From: an uncultured Bacteroidia bacterium
GTDB taxonomy: Bacteria; Bacteroidota; Bacteroidia; Bacteroidales; ML635J-15
Assembly: GCA_902791865.1 (NCBI GenBank)
Contig: CADAXK010000009.1
Span: forward strand, 1 to 64,000
Length of the DNA: 64,000 nucleotides
Direction: 5' to 3'
How positions within the stretch are numbered: the stretch's first letter is position 1; every line of letters starts with the position of its first letter. The notes beneath the pieces were generated by a model that had not been told where the DNA came from, made no database searches, and saw only the letters and a list, made by a program, of their open reading frames with translations. A program made the position numbers and the translations under genes. Shown in pieces: positions 8,997 through 17,371 of the stretch.

Positions 8997-10823
8997 TTAA
9001 TTTCTATAGCCTCCTCCACTACGTACGTTCTGCTGATTCCCCTGCCCCGCCTTCTGCTTGTTCTGCGGTAGATTCGGATTGTCATCGACAATTATTTCAA
9101 TCTGACGGTTGCCAAGGAACTTCGACTGGAAAGTTATGTTGCCACGCTGATCGTAACGGGTGAACTTGCCTTCCTTCATGCCGTTCTTGTATTCTGTTTC
9201 GGTCTGAAGTCCGCCGAAGTCGTAGAACTCCTGCCACTTGCCATCGGGCTTGTCGTTTTTGTAGTATTCGACCTTTATAACGCCACCATTAGCATTACGA
9301 TATGTGAACTTTCCGTTGCGCTTGCCCATACTGTAGGTTCCACTAATCATCTCTACGCCACGGATATTGTAGTTTTTGTAGTTGCCATTAAGTACCGATG
9401 TTTTACCTTCGCCCGTCTTCGAGTCGGTAATCTTGTATGTCTCTTCGAACTGCGGTCTTCCGTTCTCGAACCAGAAGTCGTTTCGTCCGCATAGCAAACC
9501 ATTGCTGTATTCCACCACCGACTTCTTGTTGCCGTTGTCGTGCCAAGCTTCCCACTTACCTTCCATTATGCCGTTCTTGTAGTTGCCACGAAGAACCATC
9601 ACGCCATCTTCGTTCCATTCGGTCCACAATCCAGTCTCCTCGTCGTTTTCGTACTGACCTACACGGAATTTCTGTCCGTTCTCGAAGAAGATGTTCCACG
9701 CACCGCTACGGATTCCTGCAGTATAATCGACTTCCTTCCAAACCTGACCATTCGAGTACCAGTATGTCCAGCGACCATCCATTTTGCCCTTAGAGTAGTT
9801 TCCTTCGTTACCTTTTTGTCCGTCCTTGCGCCAGTAAGTCCATTTGCCTTCCTGCAGGTCGTCTTTGAAGTTACCATCGATGTCGGGCTGACCGTTTTCG
9901 AGCCAGAAGTGTGCTTCGCCATTGAGCTTGCCATCTATGTAGGTCATTTCCGATTCCTTCTGTCCGTTTTCGAAGTACTTGGTCTGCAAGCCATCACGTA
10001 CATCCATCTTGTAGTTGTTGATGCTACGAACCTTGCCCGAACGGTACCAGTTGGTCCATGTCTTGTCGCGCTTGCCATTGACCATCACTCCTTCCATTTC
10101 CTTTGTACCTGTGCGGGTCCAGAAAGTGTTGAGACCATTTTCATAATTGATTTCCATCTTCAGCTGACCATTGTCGTACCATTCCTTCCATTCGCCAACC
10201 CGTTCGCCCGAGACAAAAGTACCTTCCGACTTTTTCTTGCCATTCTCGTGATAGTATACCCATTTTCCTTCCTCCACACCATTTTTGATGTTGCCTTCTG
10301 AATTCTTGGCTCCGCTATCGTAGTAGTTAATCATAGAGCCATTCCCATTTGTGACGGTCTGCTTACCATCACGAGTATAAAACTTATTGATGCTTACTAT
10401 TTTACCATCGTCATATACTATTTCCGACTGCTGGTTGCCATTGTCGTAGAACAACTGCCAGATGCTGTCGCGCACATTGCTGTTGTAGAAACCTTTAAGC
10501 TTCGGTTTACCGTTTTCATAGTACTCTTCGCATGCTCCATGACGGCTATTTGCGCGATAATTATATACTTCATGCTTGTTGCCATTTTCGTAATAGGAAA
10601 TGTTCTCGCCGTGAAGCATATCCTTGTAGAAATCGGTCTGAGCAGCAAGCTTGCCATCTGGCGAATAAAAATTCCATGTACCAAACCGAAGTCCAAGGTA
10701 CATAGTGCCCTCTTCCTTGGTATTGCCATTCTTATAAAGGATTTTTTCTTGCGTATATTCCTGTGCCACTGCAGAAAACGTTGTGACAATTGCAATTAGT
10801 GCGAAAAGAAATCTAATCTTCAT
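8997..10823 (-). CDS. Secreted MORN-variant (YwqK-like) repeat protein
   Basis: A 608-residue exported protein built almost wholly of about 23 repeats of roughly 23 residues with the pattern G.W..(W/Y)Y.NG....E..Y.NG. These belong to the MORN_2 / YwqK-type repeat family, which forms an elongated beta structure. The ATG at 10823 gives a classical signal peptide (MKIRFLFALIAIV...VAQ). The possible upstream start at 10850 falls inside the -7 promoter element, so it is rejected. The C-terminus is a short basic/Gln/Asn-rich tail. The function is unknown; in this phylum such proteins are usually called antitoxin-like, a label that says nothing here because no toxin partner is visible. Confidence 0.8.
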   Translation of the reverse strand: MKIRFLFALIAIVTTFSAVAQEYTQEKILYKNGNTKEEGTMYLGLRFGTWNFYSPDGKLAAQTDFYKDMLHGENISYYENGNKHEVYNYRANSRHGACEEYYENGKPKLKGFYNSNVRDSIWQLFYDNGNQQSEIVYDDGKIVSINKFYTRDGKQTVTNGNGSMINYYDSGAKNSEGNIKNGVEEGKWVYYHENGKKKSEGTFVSGERVGEWKEWYDNGQLKMEINYENGLNTFWTRTGTKEMEGVMVNGKRDKTWTNWYRSGKVRSINNYKMDVRDGLQTKYFENGQKESEMTYIDGKLNGEAHFWLENGQPDIDGNFKDDLQEGKWTYWRKDGQKGNEGNYSKGKMDGRWTYWYSNGQVWKEVDYTAGIRSGAWNIFFENGQKFRVGQYENDEETGLWTEWNEDGVMVLRGNYKNGIMEGKWEAWHDNGNKKSVVEYSNGLLCGRNDFWFENGRPQFEETYKITDSKTGEGKTSVLNGNYKNYNIRGVEMISGTYSMGKRNGKFTYRNANGGVIKVEYYKNDKPDGKWQEFYDFGGLQTETEYKNGMKEGKFTRYDQRGNITFQSKFLGNRQIEIIVDDNPNLPQNKQKAGQGNQQNVRSGGGYRN

Positions 10824-10847
10824 TTTTGCTTTGAAATTATAAACCAA

Positions 10848-10855
10848 CAAATTTA
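10848..10855 (-). promoter_or_regulatory. Bacteroidota -7 promoter element (TAAATTTG)
   Basis: A TAnnTTTG match 24 bases upstream of the ATG of the MORN-repeat gene, on the minus strand. Confidence 0.6.
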
Positions 10856-10977
10856 CTTCTCCATATTATTATAAGTAAATGCGATGCCGTTTTTTTATTA
10901 ACAGATTCAGATATATTTGAAAGCAAATAAAACTTTTGTCTATATTGTTGATTTGCAAAAAAGGGGAAGAAAAAAAA

Positions 10978-11009
10978 TTTGCATGGTAAAAAAAAACGGC
11001 ATATTTTTG
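10978..11009 (+). promoter_or_regulatory. Bacteroidota promoter with both -33 TTTG and -7 TATTTTTG
   Basis: TTTG at 10978-10981 and TATTTTTG at 11002-11009 are separated by 20 bases, the spacing expected for the primary Bacteroidota sigma factor. The promoter drives the 11037-12865 gene pair. Confidence 0.7.
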
Positions 11010-11036
11010 TTGATAACTTTTTAAATAGAATTGAAT

Positions 11037-11861
11037 ATGTACTTAAAGGTAATTAGAAGATTTTTAACCCTCTTAATTGTTTGTGTCTCAGTAAGCAATT
11101 TGTTTTCGGCAGAACTTGAGTTCAATGGTACTTATTATGTGCAGAATGCATACATAAAAAATCCTGCATTACAATCGGGATTCTGCATACAAGGAATCAC
11201 CCTTAACGGCAAAAAAGTAGACTCAAATATAAATACAGGTCTTGTAGTTGTTGACTTCTCAAAGAACGGCCTTAAATCTGGAGACACGTTCACGATGATA
11301 ATTAAATATGATGAATCCGATATTCCTGTAATCATAAATAGAAAAGCTTTTGAATCAGCATCAACTTTTGAATTGGTTTCGGCAAAAATAGAAATGGAAA
11401 ACGGAAACACAAACCTTTACTTCACAATCAAGGATGAAACATCTCCGATGCCTTTCTACATCGACCATCTACGTGCAAACAAGTGGGTGCGCATAGGAGC
11501 AGTCATAGGAAAGGGTGGAAAAGAAGAAAAGCAATATATGCTTCCAATGACAAGTCTGCCTGGCGAAAACAAGTTTAAAATATATCAGATAAACAATGAC
11601 GACACACAAAGATGCCGCGAAATTTCTGTAGAATCACCAAAAAAGGAAGTCGTTGAACTGAAAAAAATTGTACAGAACAAAAAGGTAAAAGAAATTAGAT
11701 TTACCGGAACAACCGAATACATAATAGTCGACAAGGAATTTGGCAACACCAAATTGCGCGGAACATCAAACACTGTTGACATTTCTTCGCTACCCAGAAA
11801 GAAAAAATACTTCATCAGCTACGAAGAAAATTTCAAGACGTTCAAAAGAAAGAAAAAATAA
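11037..11861 (+). CDS. Hypothetical secreted protein, lysine-rich C-terminus
   Basis: A 274-residue protein with an N-terminal hydrophobic segment (residues 8-24) that reads as a signal peptide. The rest alternates short beta-type stretches (ELEFNGTYYVQN, NTNLYFTIKDE) with charged loops. The C-terminus is strongly basic (KTFKRKKK). No family recognised. The ATG at 11037 is preferred over a TTG two codons earlier. It ends 11 bases before the LuxE-like gene and shares its promoter, so the two are probably co-transcribed. Confidence 0.7.
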   Translation: MYLKVIRRFLTLLIVCVSVSNLFSAELEFNGTYYVQNAYIKNPALQSGFCIQGITLNGKKVDSNINTGLVVVDFSKNGLKSGDTFTMIIKYDESDIPVIINRKAFESASTFELVSAKIEMENGNTNLYFTIKDETSPMPFYIDHLRANKWVRIGAVIGKGGKEEKQYMLPMTSLPGENKFKIYQINNDDTQRCREISVESPKKEVVELKKIVQNKKVKEIRFTGTTEYIIVDKEFGNTKLRGTSNTVDISSLPRKKKYFISYEENFKTFKRKKK

Positions 11862-11872
11862 ACAAGCACAGG

Positions 11873-12865
11873 ATGTCGCCTGAACTTGAAAAATATATTG
11901 CTCAACTTGACTCAGCGGATATTCGCGATAATTTTGAAAGGCTTGCTATGCAGGCCTTTAGTTTCCAATATCTGAACAATCCAACATATCACAGATACTG
12001 CGACCTGCTGAACATCGACGTAGGAATGATAAACTACATCGAAGACATACCCTTTATGCCTGTCGAGTTCTTCAAATCACACAAGGTTATTTGCGACGAC
12101 ATGGATGCAGAAGTTGTATTCACCTCGAGCAGCACGACAGGAACAATTCCTTCGTCGCACTACGTGGCCAATACAAGCATATATAGAAAAGCCTTTTTAT
12201 CTGGATTCAACCAGTTCTATGGTGCTCCCGAAAAATTCTGCATACTTGGTCTGCTTCCAGCCTACCTTGAAAGGACTGGTTCGAGCCTCGTTTATATGGT
12301 CGATGAACTGATTCGCCAATCGAAGCACAAGCTGAGCGGATTCTTCCTTAACAACCAGCAGGAACTGCACGAGCGTATTTGCCAACTCGAGAGCAAATCA
12401 CAAAAGTATATTCTTATAGGTGTCAGTTTTGCCCTTCTCGACTTTGCCGAAAAATACAACGTAAAGATAAACAATGGTATTGTCATGGAAACTGGTGGCA
12501 TGAAAGGAAGGAGAAAAGAAATTGTACGCTCCGAACTGCACGAAATACTGATGAAATCGTTCGGCCTGAAAAAAATCCATTCCGAATACGGCATGACCGA
12601 ACTCCTGTCGCAAGCATACTCGCAAGGCGACGGCATTTACCAGTGCAGCAATACGATGAAGGTGCTGGTGCGCGAAACTCACGATCCTCTGTCGGTTCAA
12701 CGGAAAGGTACCGGTGCAATAAACGTCGTTGACCTCGCAAACATATTCTCTTGCTGTTTTCTCCAGACATCGGACCTCGGTCAAGTTTTCGAAGACGGTA
12801 CTTTCTCTATTTCAGGGCGTTTCGACAATGCCGATATTCGCGGTTGCAATCTGATGGCAATTTAA
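11873..12865 (+). CDS. LuxE-like acyl-protein synthetase / adenylate-forming enzyme
   Basis: A 330-residue protein of the LuxE (acyl-protein synthetase) family within the ANL adenylate-forming superfamily. It carries the diagnostic PFMPVEFFKSH stretch (60-70) and the Ser/Thr/Gly-rich nucleotide loop TSSSTTGTIPSS (84-95). An acceptor-side region (IHSEYGMTELLSQAY) matches the YG.TE motif of this superfamily. It should activate a carboxylate with ATP; the substrate cannot be inferred. No LuxC reductase or LuxD transferase lies nearby, so this is an orphan of the fatty-acid-reductase trio. It follows the unknown secreted protein with only 11 bases between. Confidence 0.75.
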   Translation: MSPELEKYIAQLDSADIRDNFERLAMQAFSFQYLNNPTYHRYCDLLNIDVGMINYIEDIPFMPVEFFKSHKVICDDMDAEVVFTSSSTTGTIPSSHYVANTSIYRKAFLSGFNQFYGAPEKFCILGLLPAYLERTGSSLVYMVDELIRQSKHKLSGFFLNNQQELHERICQLESKSQKYILIGVSFALLDFAEKYNVKINNGIVMETGGMKGRRKEIVRSELHEILMKSFGLKKIHSEYGMTELLSQAYSQGDGIYQCSNTMKVLVRETHDPLSVQRKGTGAINVVDLANIFSCCFLQTSDLGQVFEDGTFSISGRFDNADIRGCNLMAI

Positions 12866-13394
12866 CAGCTTGAATATATGACATTTAGCATTTTTTGACA
12901 TTTTTTCTGCACAAATCATTGGATATAACGCATGTTTTGGCAGTATTTTTTTTGTAATGTGCCGATTATTAACTAATTAATTGTTACTATCCCCTTATTA
13001 TTCAAGCAATAACATTTTTACAATCAATAGATTACATTGTGTTTTATTAATTATTGGTTTAAGTTGATAACTTTACATTTTTGATAATGTCCCCCTTGAA
13101 AAAAAGCTGCAAAAAAGGCAAAAAAATCGGCAAAAAAGTTTGGTCGGAGAGAAAGATATGAGTATTTTTATGGGCTGCAAAAATGATGCAGGGGATTGAA
13201 TTTTGAATTTGGGTTTTTGACCCTCTAAAATTAAGAAACACAACAAGTTGCAGAAAACGCTCTGAACTTGAAAAAGTGTCTGGTTTTGGAAAATTTTTTA
13301 GAAAAAATGATTTTTTAGGAAATTTTTCTCAATCCCTCATCGTGGATGCAACATATTATATTTTGTTTAACGAAAAGAATAAGGATACAGTCTA
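12866..13394. other. 529-bp AT-rich gap upstream of dnaA, possible origin-associated region
   Basis: No gene is seen here. The stretch is rich in A and T runs, including four helically phased A-tracts at 13099-13137 and further alternating A/T runs at 13289-13317. A search by eye for TTATCCACA-type DnaA boxes found none. No clean TAnnTTTG is present just before dnaA; TATATTTTG at about 13356 has the right sequence but one extra base. Confidence 0.5.
13099..13137. promoter_or_regulatory. Phased A-tracts, predicted curved DNA
   Basis: A-runs at 13099-13105, 13111-13116, 13120-13126 and 13132-13137 have centres about 10.8 bases apart on average. This spacing in phase with the helix produces intrinsic bending. 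Confidence 0.55.
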
Positions 13395-14819
13395 ATGACA
13401 ACGAACTACGAAGAAACTTGGGCCAAATGCTTGAACATTATTCAAGAGAACCTTCCGAAACCTGTGTTTAACACTTTTTTCGCACCTATCGTTCCAGTCG
13501 AACTCAAAGGAAGTCTGCTTACGATACAGGTTCAAAGTCCATTCGTTTACGAGTATCTTGAAGCACATTGCCTCGACTTGATGGCAAGGACACTGCACAG
13601 AGTCATTGGTCCGGATGCAAAGCTCGAATATAGAGTAGTAATGAGCAACCAGAATGCTGGCACCCTTCCGACTACTATCCGCATACCATCCAACGACGGC
13701 TCCAAGAATGTACCCAACGAACCTAAGATTCAGCCCAAAGGTGCTGGCGAACATATCCCGCCATATATAATACCTGGTCTCAAGAAGATCCAGATTGATC
13801 CGCACCTTAATCCTGAATATACATTCGACAACTATGTAGAAGGAGAATGCAACCGTATGGCACGCGCAGCTGGTTTCGCTGTTGCTGGAAATCCTGCGGG
13901 CACACCCTTTAACCCGCTGTTCATCTATGGAGGTTCGGGACTTGGAAAGACTCACCTTGCAAACGCAATCGGACTCGAAGTAAAGAAAAATTTCCCCGAA
14001 AAAGTTGTCCTTTACGTAGATGCAAACAAATTCCTTACTCAGTACATACAGGCTACACGCGACAACAACCGCAACGACTTCATCCATTTCTACCAGATGA
14101 TTGACGTGCTCATACTCGACGACGTACAGTATTTTGCTGAAAAACAAGGAACACAAGAAGTTTTCTTCCAGATATTCAACCACTTGCATCAACATCAGAA
14201 ACAACTGATTCTTACTTCCGACAAAGCTCCGGTAGATTTGAACGGAATGGAAGAAAGATTGCTTTCAAGATTCAAATGGGGATTGGCTGCCGACCTGCAG
14301 GAACCGGATTTCGAAACTAGAATCAAGATCCTAAAAAGGAAGACATACAAGGATGGTATAGAGATCAAAGAAGAAATCCTCGAATACATTGCTTCGCACG
14401 TAACCAACAATGTACGCGAACTCGAAGGTACGCTCATTTCACTACTTGCTCAGGCAACCCTCAACAAGAAGGAAATTACACTCGAACTTGCCAAGGGTAT
14501 GATCGACAAGCTCGTAAAGAACACACAGCGCGAAATATCTATCGACTACATACAAAAGGTTGTTTGCAACTACTTCTCGATGTCGGTGGATGTGCTCAGC
14601 AGCAAGACACGCAAGCGCGAAATCGTTCAGGCCCGCCAAATTGCAATGTACTTTGCCAAAAACATGACAAAATGCTCGCTGGCCGTAATCGGCAACGCAA
14701 TCGGCAACAAAGACCACGCAACGGTACTTCACGCATGCAAGACAGTAAACAACCTCATCGAAACCGACAAGGCATTCAAACAGGACCTTGAAGAAATCGA
14801 AAAGAGGCTTAAAATGTAG
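13395..14819 (+). CDS. dnaA: Chromosomal replication initiator protein DnaA
   Basis: Binds DnaA boxes at the origin and opens the duplex to start replication. All four domains are present in 474 residues: an N-terminal DnaB-interaction domain, a Pro/Asn-rich linker (about 95-125), the AAA+ domain and the C-terminal helix-turn-helix. Walker A is GGSGLGKTHLANA (about 177-189), Walker B is VLILDDVQYF, the sensor 2 region is NNVRELEGTL, and the DNA-binding signature is GNKDHATVLHAC. The ATG at 13395 follows an AAGGA-like purine run. A terminator follows at once. Confidence 0.97.
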   Translation: MTTNYEETWAKCLNIIQENLPKPVFNTFFAPIVPVELKGSLLTIQVQSPFVYEYLEAHCLDLMARTLHRVIGPDAKLEYRVVMSNQNAGTLPTTIRIPSNDGSKNVPNEPKIQPKGAGEHIPPYIIPGLKKIQIDPHLNPEYTFDNYVEGECNRMARAAGFAVAGNPAGTPFNPLFIYGGSGLGKTHLANAIGLEVKKNFPEKVVLYVDANKFLTQYIQATRDNNRNDFIHFYQMIDVLILDDVQYFAEKQGTQEVFFQIFNHLHQHQKQLILTSDKAPVDLNGMEERLLSRFKWGLAADLQEPDFETRIKILKRKTYKDGIEIKEEILEYIASHVTNNVRELEGTLISLLAQATLNKKEITLELAKGMIDKLVKNTQREISIDYIQKVVCNYFSMSVDVLSSKTRKREIVQARQIAMYFAKNMTKCSLAVIGNAIGNKDHATVLHACKTVNNLIETDKAFKQDLEEIEKRLKM

Positions 14820-14844
14820 TTATTTTCATGTATGTAACATTAAG

Positions 14845-14868
14845 TGGGGCTTTGCCCCATTTTTTTTA
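14845..14868 (+). terminator. Intrinsic terminator of dnaA
   Basis: TGGGGC / GCCCCA stem with a TTT loop, followed by eight T, 25 bases after the dnaA stop. Confidence 0.85.
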
Positions 14869-14896
14869 AATATTAACCCATAGAAAAATTTAAATC

Positions 14897-15553
14897 ATGA
14901 GTCAAAAGAATAGAAATACAAAGGATAATGTCGGTGTTATCTATCTTTTTACAAACGATTGTTATGAAAAAGAAAACACCTACAAGTATGGCATTACTAT
15001 CAACCCTTTTCAAAGGAAAAGAATTCAAAAGAATTCCACGCCTCCGACACATCCTTTTTACAATAGAATTGTTATGTTTTCTCCCGACTACAAAAAGATA
15101 GAGAAATGGCTTGAGAACAGATTTAAAGAAGAGGGGTATCTTTTGGATGGAGATGGAGGCAAGGAATGGGTTAAAGCCGATTTTTCTAATATACTCAATA
15201 TTTATAAAGAATCTCTTTCACATTTTCCTAAAACGGGGTTGTGTTTTGGTGGAAAACAATACATGCTCAATAAAGAGAATGAGAATATTGAAGAGAAAAA
15301 ACTCCCTAGTTGCAGACTCGACTTGCTTGGAATACTCGATGGTAAAGAAATCAAATGCATTAAGAATGGAGTATCGTTTAAGGTACGAAATAACAAGATT
15401 GTAGTGGCAGGTTCCGAGATGAAACTCTCGAATTATATGAAACAATATTACAAAAGAAATGGAAATACAAATGAATACAACGGCTATCAATATTTTACTT
15501 ACAAGGGTATTTTAATCTATGATATGTGGAAGAGTCTCGTTGGGTGCAAATAA
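14897..15553 (+). CDS. GIY-YIG / T5orf172-like nuclease-fold protein
   Basis: A 218-residue protein. The N-terminal 90 residues (VIYLFTN...YKYGIT, then IEKWLENRFKEEG) have the layout of GIY-YIG-type T5orf172/MUG113 domains: a Y-x-F strand, a YxYGIT second motif, and a helix with a Glu suited to metal binding. The C-terminal part (GVSFKVRNNKIVVAGSEMKLS) recalls the DUF4357-like tails often joined to such nucleases. No partner methyltransferase or restriction gene is adjacent. It is flanked by dnaA and a drug/metabolite transporter, and its Lys/Asn-rich composition is plainly more AT-rich than dnaA, consistent with later acquisition. Assigned from motif layout only. Confidence 0.5.
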   Translation: MSQKNRNTKDNVGVIYLFTNDCYEKENTYKYGITINPFQRKRIQKNSTPPTHPFYNRIVMFSPDYKKIEKWLENRFKEEGYLLDGDGGKEWVKADFSNILNIYKESLSHFPKTGLCFGGKQYMLNKENENIEEKKLPSCRLDLLGILDGKEIKCIKNGVSFKVRNNKIVVAGSEMKLSNYMKQYYKRNGNTNEYNGYQYFTYKGILIYDMWKSLVGCK

Positions 15554-15580
15554 AGACGATTCTGCGTAAACAAATTTTTT

Positions 15581-16444
15581 ATGGTCTGGATAATACTCTG
15601 CATAATATCATACATTGGAATATTTGTAGTATTCAAGCTGATTGATGTAAAGGATGCTCCTTTGATTAATTGCATTATTGTGAACTACCTTACAGCCACA
15701 GTGCTGGGATTCTCCGTTTTCGGTAGTTTCCCCGTTCAGCATATAATCTCGGCAAACTGGTTTCCTATAAGCCTAATACTTGGTTTCCTATTTATTGCTA
15801 CTTTTTTTCTTGTCGGAATTTCTTCTCGCAAAACAGGCATTGTAATTACAACAGTTGCGAGCAAAATGTCGCTAGTGGTACCGATGCTGTTTTCGATATT
15901 AATGTATGGAGAACAAGTAGCGACAACAAAGATTATAGCAATAATACTTGCTGTTGCTTCAATATTCCTATGCACATACAAGCATTCTGACAAAAAAACA
16001 AAAACAGACATTTGGAAATTGCTTCTACCTGCATTTATTTTCATTGGCATGGGAGCCAACGACTCCATTGTGATATATTCACGTGAGACCTTCAGCATTT
16101 CAAGTGATGCGGCTCTATTTACCGCCTCCCTATTTGCCATATCATTTTTATGCGGTATAATATATGCATCCGTGAAGCGTGGAACATTTAGGAACTTCCT
16201 CAATACCAAGACCTGGCTGTTTGGAATATTGTTGGGTTCCTTTAATTTCGGCTCTATTTACTTTGTCATAAAAGCTATGAATAGCAAAATTATTTCCAAC
16301 TCATCGCTTTATGGTATATGCAACACTTCGACAATTCTGCTCTCAATCATTATTGGCATGGCATTTTTCAAAGAAAAGTTAAGCAAACTTAACCTCATCG
16401 GCGGCGGATTAGCAATTATTGCCATTGTGCTGATGGGATTTTAA
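15581..16444 (+). CDS. EamA/DMT-family transporter
   Basis: A 287-residue inner-membrane protein with about ten hydrophobic segments arranged as two five-helix halves, as in the drug/metabolite transporter superfamily. The second half ends in the typical ...SKLNLIGGGLAIIAIVLMGF, where the final helix of EamA proteins lies. The substrate is unknown. The start ATG at 15581 leaves 27 bases after the GIY-YIG-like gene; no promoter motif is visible in that gap, so the two may be co-transcribed. Confidence 0.85.
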   Translation: MVWIILCIISYIGIFVVFKLIDVKDAPLINCIIVNYLTATVLGFSVFGSFPVQHIISANWFPISLILGFLFIATFFLVGISSRKTGIVITTVASKMSLVVPMLFSILMYGEQVATTKIIAIILAVASIFLCTYKHSDKKTKTDIWKLLLPAFIFIGMGANDSIVIYSRETFSISSDAALFTASLFAISFLCGIIYASVKRGTFRNFLNTKTWLFGILLGSFNFGSIYFVIKAMNSKIISNSSLYGICNTSTILLSIIIGMAFFKEKLSKLNLIGGGLAIIAIVLMGF

Positions 16445-16538
16445 AAAACTTTTATATAAGCAAACAATACACATATATTTAAAATACAACTACTCATATA
16501 ATCGCAACATTAGCAACGATGCTTTACTGGAAATTCGT

Positions 16539-16546
16539 TAGTTTTG
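16539..16546 (+). promoter_or_regulatory. Bacteroidota -7 promoter element (TAGTTTTG)
   Basis: A TAnnTTTG match 19 bases before the ATG of the outer-membrane barrel gene. Confidence 0.6.
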
Positions 16547-16565
16547 CGAATTTAAAAAATATAAA

Positions 16566-17261
16566 ATGAAGTTTGATAGGGTGTTTGCGGTGATAATCGC
16601 AACAATAATATTCGGGGTAAACATTTGCCATGCACAATTCCATTTGCCCAAATCGGGAGGAAGTTTCACTCTTAACTTTATAGGAACTATGCCTAGAGGC
16701 GATTTTGCCAAGGCATCGACAACACCAACAACTTCTACAGTATACAGTTTTGACAACTGCGGAAATGCAACATTTGGCGGAGGTTTCGGCTTCAAGACTG
16801 GATACAAGTTCTCTTTCGGAATGGGACTTATCTTTAACATAGAGGCAATGTGGAATCAGCTAAACAAGGACATGCGCACCTTTTACGGAAACAAGACAAA
16901 ACCCAATTACATCAATTTTCCGATTCTAATCGGGCTTGACTACAAATGCTACTTCTGTAAAACCATTGGCATATACATGGAAGGAGCTGCAGGCATGGGG
17001 CTGCTACTTATAACACCGGAAGGATATTCTAACAACATGACAAAATACAAGCCCTCGATAGCTTTCGCTTGGGAAGCTGGAGGAGGCATACTTCTTGGAG
17101 AACATTTCTGCCTGGGCGTTCACTACTATATGTGTGGTAATCACAATATTAAAGACAGAATACCAAGATACTCACCCGAATACATTTCACCGTCTTATTA
17201 TATACACCAGAGAAAGCAGAAGGTTGGAATACTTGCGCTTAAACTTGGACTAATGTTTTAA
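16566..17261 (+). CDS. Outer-membrane beta-barrel protein (PorT/OmpW-like size class)
   Basis: A 231-residue protein with a signal peptide ending ICHAQ. It is followed by alternating amphipathic strands rich in Gly and aromatic residues (FGGGFGFKTGYKFSFGMGLIFNIEAMW) and a C-terminal strand ending in Phe (ILALKLGLMF), the outer-membrane barrel signature. The length suits an 8-stranded barrel of the Bacteroidota outer-membrane beta-barrel families. Specific function unknown. It has its own promoter. Confidence 0.75.
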   Translation: MKFDRVFAVIIATIIFGVNICHAQFHLPKSGGSFTLNFIGTMPRGDFAKASTTPTTSTVYSFDNCGNATFGGGFGFKTGYKFSFGMGLIFNIEAMWNQLNKDMRTFYGNKTKPNYINFPILIGLDYKCYFCKTIGIYMEGAAGMGLLLITPEGYSNNMTKYKPSIAFAWEAGGGILLGEHFCLGVHYYMCGNHNIKDRIPRYSPEYISPSYYIHQRKQKVGILALKLGLMF

Positions 17262-17371
17262 ACGAATATGATTATCACAAAAATATAGGTAGCATTGTCG
17301 CCACGTTTTTTTATTTAATAGCCACAAGTTGCCAAATTATTAGTAAATTGCACGCCCAAAATGGCAGTTGA

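Noticed and set aside
12866..13394. Classical oriC with TTATCCACA boxes
   Set aside because: No such box could be found by eye in either orientation, so the origin is only suggested by context.
13392..14204. Open frame of 270 codons on the minus strand opposite dnaA
   Set aside because: Antisense shadow of dnaA; no promoter or family signal.
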